Shown: positions 7,682-16,522 of the stretch, piece by piece
Layout: every line of letters starts with the position of its first letter
Numbering within the stretch: the first letter of the stretch is position 1
From: Alphaproteobacteria bacterium
GTDB lineage: Bacteria; Pseudomonadota; Alphaproteobacteria; UBA11136
Reading direction: 5' to 3'
NCBI GenBank assembly: GCA_030739855.1
Contig: JASLYJ010000013.1
Coordinates: 1-44,830, forward strand
Length of the DNA: 44,830 nucleotides
Made by a program: the position numbers and the translations under genes
The notes under the pieces: model-generated
Told to the model about the DNA's origin: nothing
Database searches by the model: none
The model's input: the letters and a program-made list of their open reading frames with translations, nothing else

Positions 7682-8410
7682 TCAGGGGGCTTGGGAATGA
7701 CGAGCACGGGCGGTGCGCAGTTCGTCTTCGAATTTTATCAGGTATTTGAGCCTTGTGGTGAGGCGGTCGGCGGTGGAGAGGTCGTTTTTCCCGAAAGCGT
7801 CCGCCAGCTCCGCCAGGCAGTTAGCCTTTTCACCGCCTGCCACAGTAGCGATCCCTTCCACTGCGTCCAGGCTTTTAGCTTCCGCCAGGGCCTCGCGCTG
7901 TTCCATGGCTTCCATCAGAAGCACGGGATCGCTCATAGTGTTGCAGCCATCGGCGTGGATGGTCATGCCCTGCATTTCAAGCAGGGTGATGGCACGCTTT
8001 ACAGGATCCTGGAGAGTTTCGTAAGCAGTGTTGATGTCCGCGGTAAGGGCAATGGAGATGGCCCGTTCCCGGGAGGTTTTTGTGGCGAAGCGGTCGGGGT
8101 GGAGCTTCCGTTGCAGATCGAAATAGTGGCGGTCCAGCTCTTCTGATGGTATTTCGAAGCCGGGCTCAAGGTCGAGGCGGGCAAAAGGGTCTAGGGGGCG
8201 CGACGGTTGTACCGCCTCGCAGGTGCTGCAGAACAGGTCTCCTGCCATCACCGGTCCACGGCACGACCAACAGGCGTTCACCCTCGCAGGCATCATGGGC
8301 TCCACGGCACCAGGTTGCGATGGGACGGTGTCGGAGGGCAGCATGGCGTTAGTTGCGCCGTTGCCATTGGATGTTTCGCTGGGAAGCTTTTTTGCCGCCT
8401 TATCCATCAT
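7682..8410 (-). CDS. hscB: Co-chaperone HscB with N-terminal zinc-finger
   Basis: HscB is a J-domain protein that brings IscU to HscA and stimulates its ATPase. In this 242-residue protein the J domain starts near residue 73 ([15 protein letters not shown]), with the HPD triad at 104-106 in RKLHPDRF, followed by the C-terminal three-helix IscU-binding domain. Unlike E. coli HscB (about 170 residues) it has a 70-residue N-terminal extension that contains a four-cysteine knuckle, Cys47-x2-Cys50-x10-Cys61-x2-Cys64, as in the eukaryotic mitochondrial homologue HSC20. The first 40 residues look disordered. It sits between iscA and hscA, the standard place. Confidence 0.94.
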   Translation of the reverse strand: MMDKAAKKLPSETSNGNGATNAMLPSDTVPSQPGAVEPMMPARVNACWSCRGPVMAGDLFCSTCEAVQPSRPLDPFARLDLEPGFEIPSEELDRHYFDLQRKLHPDRFATKTSRERAISIALTADINTAYETLQDPVKRAITLLEMQGMTIHADGCNTMSDPVLLMEAMEQREALAEAKSLDAVEGIATVAGGEKANCLAELADAFGKNDLSTADRLTTRLKYLIKFEDELRTARARHSQAP

Positions 8411-8448
8411 GGTCTACGGAAGCGGGACCGTCTCGCCAGGCAAACCCA

Positions 8449-8820
8449 TTACACGTGGAAGGACTCGCCACAGCCACAGCGTCCCTTCTCGTTTGGGTTA
8501 TTGAAGACAAAACCGGATTGAAGTTCATCCTCAACGAAATCCATCTCTGTGCCGATTAGGAACATGATGGCCTTGGGATCAATAAAAACCGCGATACCAC
8601 CCTGTTCCACAACGTCGTCGTGGGGATCCTTCTCGTCTGCGAATTCCAGCGTATAGGACATGCCCGAACAGCCCTTGGAACTGATGCCGACGCGAATTCC
8701 CGCCGAAGGCTTACCGCGGCTATCCAGCAATTCCTTAACCCGGCTTACAGCAGCAGAAGTAATAGACATCAGGACTGGAGGCGCTGGTGTCATGCTACTT
8801 TTTTTAACAGTATCCTGCAT
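8449..8820 (-). CDS. iscA: A-type Fe-S carrier IscA
   Basis: A 123-residue A-type carrier that receives clusters from IscU and helps deliver or convert them, notably to [4Fe-4S] targets. The three conserved cysteines are Cys51 in SSKGCSGMSY, and Cys115 and Cys117 in the C-terminal GRCGCGESF. The block FIDPKAIMFLIGTEMDFVE is typical. The annotated start adds 17 residues before MSITSAAVSRVKELL; internal ATGs at codons 10 and 18 are alternatives, and the last gives the commonest family length. It lies 20 bases after iscU. Confidence 0.95.
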   Translation of the reverse strand: MQDTVKKSSMTPAPPVLMSITSAAVSRVKELLDSRGKPSAGIRVGISSKGCSGMSYTLEFADEKDPHDDVVEQGGIAVFIDPKAIMFLIGTEMDFVEDELQSGFVFNNPNEKGRCGCGESFHV

Positions 8821-8840
8821 GGCGTCTCTCTGGCCTCTAT

Positions 8841-9278
8841 TCAGCCTACGGACAAACGGGCTTTCTCCGCCTCTTTGCTATCAGCGGCGTCCGGTCCCTC
8901 ATTGCGTTTCGTCTGGTAGTCTTCCACCGCCGCCTTGATAGCGTCCTCAGCCAGCACCGAGCAGTGAATCTTTACCGGCGGCAGAGCGAGATGTTCGGCG
9001 ATCTTTTTATTCTTGATGTTCGAAGCCTCATCAAGGGTCTTTCCCTTGATCCATTCGGTGATAAGCGAACTTGAGGCGATGGCCGAACCGCAGCCGAATG
9101 TCTTGAACTTAGCATCCTCGATAATACCCTCAGGCGTGACCTTAATCTGCAGCTTCATCACATCACCGCAGGCCGGCGCACCCACCAGCCCAGTCCCCAC
9201 CCGGGCATCATTTTTATCCATGGAACCCACATTACGGGGATTATCGTAATGATCTATCAGTTTGTCGCTGTATGACAT
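8841..9278 (-). CDS. iscU: Fe-S cluster scaffold IscU
   Basis: The 145-residue scaffold on which IscS-derived sulfur and iron form [2Fe-2S] clusters. Ligand cysteines are in APACGDVMKLQI, FGCGSAIASSS and KIHCSVLAEDAI, and the HscA recognition motif LPPVK immediately precedes the last. The N-terminal YSDKLIDHYDNPRNVGS is characteristic. The C-terminal 15-20 residues after the usual end are charged and probably disordered. It is 56 bases after iscS in the operon. Identification is firm. Confidence 0.98.
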   Translation of the reverse strand: MSYSDKLIDHYDNPRNVGSMDKNDARVGTGLVGAPACGDVMKLQIKVTPEGIIEDAKFKTFGCGSAIASSSLITEWIKGKTLDEASNIKNKKIAEHLALPPVKIHCSVLAEDAIKAAVEDYQTKRNEGPDAADSKEAEKARLSVG

Positions 9279-9334
9279 GTCTTTTTCTCCACGCTTGAAA
9301 CGTCTTGTTTTTCCTTAAACTCAACCAACGGCCG

Positions 9335-10591
9335 TCAATGGGCCGCCCATTCAACTGAACCAATGTCGATTCCTTCCTGAGCCATTTCCCAGAGCGGACT
9401 CAGTTCACGTAGTTTTTTCACTTGGGTAACGATTTCAGTCACTGCTTTGTCCATCTCGTCCTCAGTGGTAAAGCGTCCTATCCCGAGTCGCAGACTGGTA
9501 TGGGCCAGGTCCTCGGAGACACCAAGGGCGCGTAGCACGTAGGAAGGCTCCAGTGAGGCTGAGGTGCAGGCCGAACCCGACGACACGCAAAGATTCTTGA
9601 TCCCCATCATCAGAGATTCGCCCTCCACATAGGCAAAGCTGAAGTTGAGGTTTCCGGGAATGCGCTGGTCGAGGTCACCGTTGAGGTAGACCTCCGGTAA
9701 TTGCTCTGTAATTCCTTTGTAGAGACGGTCGCGCAGATAGTGCAGACGTTCAGATTCCTGAGCCATTTCCCTGCCAGCGATAGTGCAAGCCTCGCCCAGC
9801 CCAACGCAGAGCAGTGCCGGCAGCGTGCCCGAGCGCATACCGCGTTCCTGGCCACCGCCGCTAAAGAGTGGGGTCAGCCGTACTCGTGGCTTGCGGCGCA
9901 CATAAAGAGCGCCCACGCCCTTGGGTCCGTAGATTTTGTGGCCTGAGATGCTCATGAGGTCGATGTTCATTTCGTTGACATCGAGGGGAATCTTGCCCAC
10001 GGCCTGGGCGCAATCGCTGTGGAAAAAAACGCCTTCCTCACGACAGATAGCGCCAATTTTGGCTATTGGTTGGATAACGCCTATCTCATTATTAACCCCC
10101 ATGATAGAGACTAGCGCGGTCTTCTCAGTAATGGTCTCGCGCAGCTGGTTAGGGTCGATGAGGCCGTTCTTGGCTACACACAGATAGGTCACCTCGCAAC
10201 CTTCCTGGTCTACGTTGCGGCAGGATTCGAGCACGCATTTATGTTCGGTGGTGCAGGTGATAATGTGGTTCTTGCGGTCCTTGTAAAAACGGCTCACGCC
10301 CTTTATGGCCAAGTTGTTGGATTCAGTGGCACCGGAGGTAAAGATGATTTCCCTGGGATCGGCGCCGATGAGAGCGGCAATCTCGGTCCGCGCCTTCTCC
10401 ACCGCATCTTCTGCTTCCCAGCCGAAAACGTGGTTACGTGAGTGGGGATTGCCGAACTTCTCGGTGAAATAGGGCACCATGGCATCCAATACACGGGGGT
10501 CCATAGGCGTGGTCGCCTGATAGTCGAGATAAATCGGTTTCCCGGCCTTTTGTGTCACTTCTCTCTTCCTTATTTTTTTGAGAGTGTTCAT
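9335..10591 (-). CDS. iscS: Cysteine desulfurase IscS
   Basis: IscS is a PLP enzyme that converts cysteine to alanine and carries the sulfur as a persulfide to IscU, MnmA and others. The 418-residue protein has the N-terminal [17 protein letters not shown], the PLP lysine Lys219 in [12 protein letters not shown], and the catalytic Cys342 in the mobile loop [14 protein letters not shown], the group I pattern. Its C-terminus, GIDIGSVEW, matches the IscU-binding tail of genuine IscS. About ten extra residues precede the usual N-terminus. It is 13 bases after a second desulfurase gene in the same operon. Confidence 0.97.
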   Translation of the reverse strand: MNTLKKIRKREVTQKAGKPIYLDYQATTPMDPRVLDAMVPYFTEKFGNPHSRNHVFGWEAEDAVEKARTEIAALIGADPREIIFTSGATESNNLAIKGVSRFYKDRKNHIITCTTEHKCVLESCRNVDQEGCEVTYLCVAKNGLIDPNQLRETITEKTALVSIMGVNNEIGVIQPIAKIGAICREEGVFFHSDCAQAVGKIPLDVNEMNIDLMSISGHKIYGPKGVGALYVRRKPRVRLTPLFSGGGQERGMRSGTLPALLCVGLGEACTIAGREMAQESERLHYLRDRLYKGITEQLPEVYLNGDLDQRIPGNLNFSFAYVEGESLMMGIKNLCVSSGSACTSASLEPSYVLRALGVSEDLAHTSLRLGIGRFTTEDEMDKAVTEIVTQVKKLRELSPLWEMAQEGIDIGSVEWAAH

Positions 10592-10604
10592 ATGAAGTCT
10601 CTTC

Positions 10605-11768
10605 TCAAGCAGCTTCGGTAGCTAGCGTTCCCTTGCGGGAACAGAGCGAGCCCCAAGTCTGGAGAAAATGATCAACATCCGTTTTTTCAGTGCTCCAACC
10701 GAGGCTAACGCGGATGGCGCATCTGGCTAGGTCCTCGTCCACACCCATGGTCCGAAGCACCCGCGAGGGGGCAACTTTGCCCGAGGAGCAGGCAGCGCCG
10801 GCGCTCACAGCCACGCCTTCCAGGTCGAGTGCCACCACTTGGGTTTCGGCGAGAACGCCGGGCATGGTAAAACAGGAGGTGTTGGGCAAACGCGGCGCGG
10901 CATAGCCAAAGATTTCAGTCCTTGGCGCAAGCTCCCGAATGCTCGTTTCAAGGCCATCACGCAAGGAGACCTGACGGCCGGCATCGTCAAACCCGTCTCG
11001 AGCCAATTCCGCGGCTAGGCCGAAACCGGCGATGGCCGCCACGTTTTCTGTGCCGGCGCGCAACCCCCGCTCTTGGCCACCGCCACGGATTAACGCTGAG
11101 GCCTGCAATCCCGGTGTTTCGGACAGGACAAGGGCGCCTGCACCCTGCGGCCCACCCAGCTTATGGGAGGAAAGGCTCAGCAGGTTGATCCCCAGCGCGT
11201 CCATGTTTATAGGAATTTTTCCTGCCGCCTGTACCGCATCGCAGTGAACCAGCGCACCGAAAGCATGGGCCGTTTCCGCCACCTCCCTCAGGGGACTGAT
11301 AATCCCAGTCTCGTTATTTGCCAACATGACCGAGACGAGGATGGGCGCTTTTGAATCCTCGCGCATTTTGGCCAGGCGATGGTGCAGCCTTCCCAAATCA
11401 ACAATCCCGTCGCGGCCAACAGGAAGATGTTCTGCCCAGGGCACGGCGGCGATCACGGAGTCGTGTTCCACTGCAGAAACCAGAATGGCGGTGTCTTGGT
11501 CTTTAAACATCCTACGCAAAGCCTGATTGTTGGCTTCGGTACCGCCACTGGTGAACACCACCCGGCTAAAATTCGCCCCGGCAAGGGCGGCCACCTGGGC
11601 GCGCGCGTCCTCGACACGGCGATGGGCGGCGCGGCCGAATGCATGCACCGAGGAGGCATTGCCCGTACATTCCAAAGTCTCAGCCATAATGGCGAAAACC
11701 TCCGGGCGCAGGGGCGCGCCTGCATTATAATCCAAATAGGTTGACCGTGTCTTAGCAGCCATGGTCAC
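10605..11768 (-). CDS. Second cysteine desulfurase, NifS/IscS-like
   Basis: A 387-residue class V PLP enzyme about as far from IscS as separate subfamilies are. It keeps the PLP lysine Lys203 in [12 protein letters not shown] and the catalytic Cys327 in [17 protein letters not shown], so it should be active as a cysteine desulfurase. It lacks the IscS-type C-terminal tail, ending instead in [10 protein letters not shown] paired desulfurase between iscR and iscS is known in several alphaproteobacteria, including Rickettsia relatives. Its sulfur acceptor is not evident; it could feed a different pathway, such as thiolation or cofactor synthesis, or partner with IscS. An ATG two codons further in is an alternative start. 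Confidence 0.92.
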   Translation of the reverse strand: MTMAAKTRSTYLDYNAGAPLRPEVFAIMAETLECTGNASSVHAFGRAAHRRVEDARAQVAALAGANFSRVVFTSGGTEANNQALRRMFKDQDTAILVSAVEHDSVIAAVPWAEHLPVGRDGIVDLGRLHHRLAKMREDSKAPILVSVMLANNETGIISPLREVAETAHAFGALVHCDAVQAAGKIPINMDALGINLLSLSSHKLGGPQGAGALVLSETPGLQASALIRGGGQERGLRAGTENVAAIAGFGLAAELARDGFDDAGRQVSLRDGLETSIRELAPRTEIFGYAAPRLPNTSCFTMPGVLAETQVVALDLEGVAVSAGAACSSGKVAPSRVLRTMGVDEDLARCAIRVSLGWSTEKTDVDHFLQTWGSLCSRKGTLATEAA

Positions 11769-11807
11769 ACATCCTTCCCTCGTGATCCCGCTTTCTGGCT
11801 CATTCGT

Positions 11808-12314
11808 CTAGTGGCCCACTGCCGCGGAAACGTCGTCCAAAACCTCTGTGCCTTCTTCGACAGCCTGGAACTGGGACACCTTCGCCATTTGGGAACTATC
11901 AATAATACGGTCTTCGCAAACATCGGCTATGGACACCGAATTGAGATACATACGAATCTGATGGCCAAGTTCCGACCACAGGTTGTGGGCTAGGCACCGG
12001 GTTTTGTTGCTGTGGCAGCCCGAGGGCAGACCAGGCGTGCAGCGGGTAGTGCGGATGGGCTCATCCACGGCCAGAATAACGTCAGAGACACGGATCTGTT
12101 CTGGCGCATGAGCCAGCATATAGCCACCGCCGGGGCCACGAACGCTTTTAACTAGACCGCCCTTGCGTAGCCGGGCAAAAAGCTGTTCGAGATAGGAGAG
12201 GGATATTTCTTGGCTTTCGGCGATATCCGCCAGGGCCACGGGCCTGCCAAAACTGCGGTTGGCAAGATCTACCATGGCCATCACGGCGTATCGTCCCTTT
12301 GTGCTGAGTCTCAT
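11808..12314 (-). CDS. iscR: Fe-S-sensing regulator IscR (Rrf2 family)
   Basis: IscR represses isc genes when it carries a [2Fe-2S] cluster and so matches synthesis to demand. The 168-residue protein has an N-terminal winged helix ([18 protein letters not shown], then [15 protein letters not shown] and VRGPGGGY) and cluster-binding cysteines 92, 100 and 107 in [20 protein letters not shown], with His110 as likely fourth ligand. Spacing between cysteines is slightly wider than in E. coli, as in other alphaproteobacteria. The start codon overlaps the cysE stop (ATGA). A matching type-1-like operator lies upstream of cysE at 13205-13229, implying autoregulation. Confidence 0.96.
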   Translation of the reverse strand: MRLSTKGRYAVMAMVDLANRSFGRPVALADIAESQEISLSYLEQLFARLRKGGLVKSVRGPGGGYMLAHAPEQIRVSDVILAVDEPIRTTRCTPGLPSGCHSNKTRCLAHNLWSELGHQIRMYLNSVSIADVCEDRIIDSSQMAKVSQFQAVEEGTEVLDDVSAAVGH

Positions 12315-13063
12315 CGTCTTTCTCCTTTCAGAGAATCTTCTATTTCATCGTCGTCAAAATCGACGGTTATGGGATCGTGTTTGTCCTTAAGTTTGTGTTC
12401 AAGTTCTTCGACGCGCGCCGACAAGGTGGCGACTTGCTCGAGAAGGCCATCAACGGTGCGCGCCATGGGATCTGGAACGTCGTAGCCGGGCACACCGTAG
12501 GCGACGAATTGGTCACTCTTGGCAGCAGAGCGTGGGACCACCACCCGTGCCGGAATACCCACCACCGAGACGTTCGGAGGAATATCACGCAGCGCCACGG
12601 CATTGGCGCCCACACGGGCACCGGCGCCGACGATGATGGGGCCGAGAATCTGGGCTCCGGAACCGACGACCACCCCATTTTCAAGAGTGGGGTGGCGTTT
12701 TTTATTTACCTGGGAGGAGCTGTCAACAGCCGGGGCAATGCCGCCTAGGGTCACAGCATGATAGAGGGTGACGTCATCGCCGATTTCCGAAGTCTCACCG
12801 ATGACGAGACCAGTGCCGTGGTCAATAACAAAACGCCGTCCGATGACGGCGCCTGGATGAATTTCAATACCGGTAAAAAAGCGGGAAATGGTGGAGATAA
12901 AGCGGCCCGTAAGCTTCCAGCCATGCACCCACAGGACATGGGAAAGGCGATGCATGAGCACTGCATGGAAACCCGGGTACAGTAGGGCCACTTCAAGTTT
13001 TGAGCGGGCTGCCGGGTCGCGCTCCATTACTGAGCGTATATCTTCACGAATGGTCTTGAACAT
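12311..13063 (-). CDS. cysE: Serine O-acetyltransferase CysE
   Basis: CysE makes O-acetylserine from serine and acetyl-CoA, the committed step to cysteine. The 250-residue protein has the N-terminal helical part ([19 protein letters not shown]) and the left-handed beta-helix with [10 protein letters not shown], the catalytic block [11 protein letters not shown] and [13 protein letters not shown]. The loop before KRHPTL is several residues longer than usual ([10 protein letters not shown]). The tail after residue 200 includes a short coiled coil ([18 protein letters not shown]). The start ATG at 13063 is chosen because a longer frame would begin inside the -35 region. It is the first gene of the isc operon and its stop overlaps the iscR start. 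Confidence 0.95.
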   Translation of the reverse strand: MFKTIREDIRSVMERDPAARSKLEVALLYPGFHAVLMHRLSHVLWVHGWKLTGRFISTISRFFTGIEIHPGAVIGRRFVIDHGTGLVIGETSEIGDDVTLYHAVTLGGIAPAVDSSSQVNKKRHPTLENGVVVGSGAQILGPIIVGAGARVGANAVALRDIPPNVSVVGIPARVVVPRSAAKSDQFVAYGVPGYDVPDPMARTVDGLLEQVATLSARVEELEHKLKDKHDPITVDFDDDEIEDSLKGERR

Positions 13064-13196
13064 TCCGGTCCAGAATATGATATGATCCCAAGTGATCAGC
13101 GGTCGGTGAACCCCGACTTTCCCTTTTGCCCCATCCGTGGCGTTTAACCTTGGTTCTATGGAGCACGCCGAGGAGATGGCCCACTGCTTATAAGGG

Positions 13197-13225
13197 CATA
13201 TAATTAACCTGACTAATTCAGTCAA
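13197..13225 (-). promoter_or_regulatory. Promoter of the cysE-isc operon
   Basis: On the minus strand TTGACT (plus 13220-13225) and TATATG (plus 13197-13202) are exactly 17 bases apart, a strong sigma-70 arrangement. Transcription would start near 13190, leaving a leader of about 127 bases before the cysE ATG at 13063. The -35 lies inside the IscR-like operator, which is how IscR represses its own promoter in E. coli. Confidence 0.7.
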
Positions 13226-13229
13226 GTTT
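13205..13229. promoter_or_regulatory. IscR type-1-like operator
   Basis: The 25-base site has the dyad GACT-AATTC-AGTC flanked by CCT and AAGT. Compared with the known E. coli type-1 consensus, the half-sites GACT and AGTC, the central R-W-W-W-Y and the right flank R-R-S-T all match; only the outer bases deviate. It overlaps the -35 of the cysE promoter and is 7 bases from a perfect -10 hexamer facing the divergent hydrolase. The match was made by eye to a remembered consensus. Confidence 0.7.
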
Positions 13230-13236
13230 TATCTCA

Positions 13237-13242
13237 TATAAT
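13237..13242 (+). promoter_or_regulatory. Candidate -10 box for the divergent hydrolase
   Basis: A perfect TATAAT lies about 100 bases before the hydrolase start. No good -35 is found 16-18 bases upstream, where the sequence is part of the IscR-like operator, so any activity might be weak or need an activator bound at that operator. Confidence 0.4.
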
Positions 13243-13341
13243 TCGTGGCGGGATCGGACGGAGGCCTTGTTTTTTACTCACAAGCGCTTTAAACGCTCTG
13301 TTTCCTTGGTGCCCATGGAACATAAAAGGACAAGAGACATC

Positions 13342-13998
13342 ATGCCGGAAGTGATCATCAATGGCGCGGGAGGACGAATCGAAGCGCGCTATCACCATGT
13401 GGCAGGGTCAGACGCACCCACGGCTCTATTGGTCCACCCCCACCCTCAGCACGGCGGCAACATGAGCAACAAGGTGGTGTACACCCTTTTTCAGACCTTC
13501 GTGCAGCGCAAGTTTTCCACCATGCGCTTCAATTTCCGCGGCGTGGGACGGTCCCAAGGAGTGTACGACGGTGGAGAGGGCGAACTATGCGATGCCGCAG
13601 CAGCCCTAGACCGGCTTCAGGCCTATAACCCCAATTCCAATGTCTGCTGGGTGGTGGGACTTTCTTTCGGCGCGTGGATTGCCATGCAGCTTCTCATGCG
13701 CCGCCCGGAGATTTCTGGTTTCATTTCCCTGGCGCCGCCCGCCAGTACTCACGATTTTTCCTTTCTTGCACCCTGTCCATCATCTGGTCTGTTCATCTGC
13801 GGTGCCGAGGACGAGGTGGTGTCCGACGAGGATGTGACCAAACTGTTGGATAAACTTACCAACCAACGCAGTATAGAGATAGACCACCGCATTATTGACG
13901 GTGCCGACCATTTCTTCACCGGCAAACACGAAGACCTAGTAAGCCATGTGAACGACTATCTCGACGAGGCCATGGCCAAGGGTGACCAAGTAGTTTGA
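13342..13998 (+). CDS. Alpha/beta hydrolase (COG2945-like)
   Basis: A 218-residue cytoplasmic serine hydrolase. The triad can be read as Ser108 in the elbow GLSFGAW, Asp157 in GAEDEVV and His190 in GADHFF; HPHPQHGGNMSNKV and MRFNFRGVGRSQG are typical of the COG2945 group of small hydrolases, whose substrates are unknown. The start ATG at 13342 is preferred over an ATG 25 codons earlier because it begins the conserved strand and has AGGACAAGAG upstream. It diverges from the cysE-isc operon, a neighbourhood I recall from other alphaproteobacteria, but a link to iron-sulfur metabolism is not shown. Confidence 0.85.
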   Translation: MPEVIINGAGGRIEARYHHVAGSDAPTALLVHPHPQHGGNMSNKVVYTLFQTFVQRKFSTMRFNFRGVGRSQGVYDGGEGELCDAAAALDRLQAYNPNSNVCWVVGLSFGAWIAMQLLMRRPEISGFISLAPPASTHDFSFLAPCPSSGLFICGAEDEVVSDEDVTKLLDKLTNQRSIEIDHRIIDGADHFFTGKHEDLVSHVNDYLDEAMAKGDQVV

Positions 13999-14013
13999 AG
14001 GATTCCCCGGCCC

Positions 14014-15147
14014 TTAGGAAACGGCTCCCCCGCTGTGACGGTGCAAAATGCCCCCGCTCACAGGGCGGGACACGCCTGTAGTGGCGGGCAGACTCAGAGG
14101 CAGGTCTTTCATGGACCGCACGGCGAGATAGGCGAAGGCCTGGGCCTCTAGAGCATCGCCGTCCCACCCTGCTGCTTCCACCCCAGCAATCGGCGTGTCC
14201 TTTAGTTCCCCTGCCAACGCCGCCATCAACACCGGATTGTGGCGGCCACCCCCGGCCACCAGCCATCGCACCGGTTGCGCCGGGAAAAACGTCTGCGCTC
14301 GCACCACGCTGCGGACCGTGAAGGCAGTGAGTGTAGCTGCACCGTCAGTGGCAGAGAGACCTTCCACCGGGGCCAGGGAAAAGGCGTTGCGATCAAGGGA
14401 TTTTGGGGGCAGGTGATCAAAAAAGGGATGATCAAGAAGCCGTGACACCGCCTCTTCGTCAACTTTCCCCTTAGCCGCAAACGAACCAAAGGTATCGTAC
14501 GGGCGACCGATGATGCGCCTGACCCAGTCGTCAATCATGGCATTGCCTGGACCGGCGTCAAAGGCCAGAATCTCGTTTTCTCCGGGACCAATCCAGGTGA
14601 CGTTGGCGACCCCACCTACGTTGAGAACCACCAAGGGTTTTTCCCTCTTGGCCGCCAAAGCAGCATGGTAAAGAGGAGTCAAGGGCGCCCCCTGTCCGCC
14701 CGCAGCAAGGTCGCTGCTGCGGAAGTCGTCAATCACGTCAATACCGGTTTGGCTTGCGAGTAGCTTGCCATCGCCGATCTGCCAGCTCCATCCTTTCTCG
14801 GGACAGTGGCTCAACGTCTGACCGTGGAACCCCACCACATCCACCTGGCGCGCTTCCATGGTGGCCTTGAGCAGGAGCGCGGTCACCGCCCGTACGTGAA
14901 TCAGGGTACAATCGCGCTGAGTCTCGGCCACCTCATCACTCCATTCTTCGCGACGAGCACCCATAAGGCTGCGAAGCCGTTGCCGCAGCCCGGCTCCATA
15001 TTCCAGGGTCAGTGCCGGGCCGCATTCCACATTACCCTTGCCATCGGTGCAAACTAGAGCCGCGTCCACGCCGTCGAGAGAAGTGCCGCTCATCAGGCCC
15101 AGCGCCAAAAGGCAGCCTTTTTTGCGCTGCAAGTGAGGAAAGCTCAT
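14014..15147 (-). CDS. anmK: Anhydro-N-acetylmuramic acid kinase
   Basis: AnmK phosphorylates and opens 1,6-anhydro-MurNAc, recovered from peptidoglycan turnover, to give MurNAc-6-phosphate. The 377-residue protein has the ATP-binding start ALGLMSGTSLDGVDAALV, the block DVVGFHGQTLSH, DFRSSDLAAGGQGAPL and the sugar-site FDAGPGNAMIDDWV; all are family marks. Length is normal. It converges with the hydrolase (15 bases apart) and diverges from tyrS, an arrangement seen in other alphaproteobacteria. Together with PBP1a and the amidase nearby it belongs to cell-wall turnover, although not in the same operon. Confidence 0.95.
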   Translation of the reverse strand: MSFPHLQRKKGCLLALGLMSGTSLDGVDAALVCTDGKGNVECGPALTLEYGAGLRQRLRSLMGARREEWSDEVAETQRDCTLIHVRAVTALLLKATMEARQVDVVGFHGQTLSHCPEKGWSWQIGDGKLLASQTGIDVIDDFRSSDLAAGGQGAPLTPLYHAALAAKREKPLVVLNVGGVANVTWIGPGENEILAFDAGPGNAMIDDWVRRIIGRPYDTFGSFAAKGKVDEEAVSRLLDHPFFDHLPPKSLDRNAFSLAPVEGLSATDGAATLTAFTVRSVVRAQTFFPAQPVRWLVAGGGRHNPVLMAALAGELKDTPIAGVEAAGWDGDALEAQAFAYLAVRSMKDLPLSLPATTGVSRPVSGGILHRHSGGAVS

Positions 15148-15263
15148 GAGGGAAGCAAGCCGTCTCCGTCTCTGCTTGTCAATGGGGCAGCGGTAGGAAC
15201 GCAGCCCGCGTTGTGCACCTTCCTCACATATGGTAACTGCATGGACATGAACGGAGCCAATCC

Positions 15264-16520
15264 ATGATTTCCGCCAAGTCTGATTTTCTGCACACCGTCA
15301 TTGGTCGCGGTTTCCTGCATCAGTGCACCGACGAAGCGGGGCTCGACGCCGCCCTGAGCAATCCTCCCCTCACGGCTTACACCGGCTTCGACTGCACCGC
15401 CAACAGCCTTCATGTAGGCTCCTTGGTGCCCATCATGTTACTGCGCCTTCTCCAGCGTCACGGCCACAAGCCCATCGTGCTCATAGGCGGCGGCACCACA
15501 CGGGTCGGCGATCCGTCAGGCAAGGAGGAAACACGGCAATTACTGGATGATGCACAGATCGCTCGTAACATAGAAGGTGTGCGCAAGGTGTTCGAACGTT
15601 TTCTCACCTTCGGCAAGGAGCCTACAGACGCCATCATGGTGGACAATGCCGACTGGCTTCTGAAACTGGACTACATTGCCTTCCTACGTGAGTTCGGATG
15701 CCACTTTTCGGTCAACCGCATGCTCGGGTTTGATTCGGTGAAGCTGCGCCTTGAACGGGAACAGAATCTGAGTTTTCTTGAATTTAATTACATGGTCCTC
15801 CAAGCCTATGATTTCCTTGAGCTATCGCGGCGATTTAACTGCAGCCTGCAGATGGGAGGATCCGACCAGTGGGGCAACATCATCTCTGGCGTGGACTTAG
15901 GCCGGCGTATGGACGAGCGCGCCCTATTCGGGCTCACCTCACCCCTGATCACTACTGCCTCGGGTGCCAAGATGGGCAAGACCACCCAAGGCGCGGTGTG
16001 GCTTAACGAGGAACAACTCTCGGCCTTCGATTACTGGCAGTTCTGGCGTAATGCCGAGGATGACGACGTGGGCCGCTTCCTCCGGCTGTTCACCGACCTA
16101 GAGCTGGACGAGATTGCCCGGCTCGAGAAATTGAAAGGCAGCGAGATCAACGAAGCCAAAAAAATTCTGGCCACCGAGGCCACAGCGTTGTGCCGGGGCC
16201 GGGAGGCAGCGGAGGCGGCACGAGAAACGGCGTGCCAAACCTTCGAACAGGGTAAGACTGCCGAAGGCCTGCCTTGTTTTCCCATCCCCCGGGATGAACT
16301 AGAATCAGGAATCCCCGCCTTTGAAGTTCTGTGCCGCACCGAGCTTGCCGCAAGTAACGGCGAAGCGCGGCGGCTCATCAAGGGAGGAGGCGCACGCATC
16401 AACAAGCAAGTAGCCACCAGCGAAACCCAGGCCGTGACCCTGCGCGACATCACCGATGAAGGCATCATAAAAGTTTCCGCCGGAAAGAAACGCTACGCCC
16501 TGATTCGCGTTGTGGACTAG
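15264..16520 (+). CDS. tyrS: Tyrosyl-tRNA synthetase
   Basis: Class I synthetase that charges tRNA-Tyr. The 418-residue protein has the HIGH-type motif HVGS (residues 50-53), the tyrosine pocket with [12 protein letters not shown] and GGSDQWGNI, the KMSKS-type KMGKT (236-240), and a C-terminal S4 RNA-binding domain ([16 protein letters not shown]). Length fits bacterial TyrRS. ATG at 15264 begins 12 residues before [16 protein letters not shown] lies close upstream. It is divergent from anmK with a 116-base gap and its end is only two bases from the end of the convergent YhdP-like gene, leaving no room for separate terminators. Confidence 0.97.
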   Translation: MISAKSDFLHTVIGRGFLHQCTDEAGLDAALSNPPLTAYTGFDCTANSLHVGSLVPIMLLRLLQRHGHKPIVLIGGGTTRVGDPSGKEETRQLLDDAQIARNIEGVRKVFERFLTFGKEPTDAIMVDNADWLLKLDYIAFLREFGCHFSVNRMLGFDSVKLRLEREQNLSFLEFNYMVLQAYDFLELSRRFNCSLQMGGSDQWGNIISGVDLGRRMDERALFGLTSPLITTASGAKMGKTTQGAVWLNEEQLSAFDYWQFWRNAEDDDVGRFLRLFTDLELDEIARLEKLKGSEINEAKKILATEATALCRGREAAEAARETACQTFEQGKTAEGLPCFPIPRDELESGIPAFEVLCRTELAASNGEARRLIKGGGARINKQVATSETQAVTLRDITDEGIIKVSAGKKRYALIRVVD

Positions 16521-16522
16521 TC

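Noticed and set aside
13064-13225. N-terminal extension of CysE by 54 residues
   Set aside because: The extended start would lie in the -35 of the promoter, and the added residues do not resemble the family.
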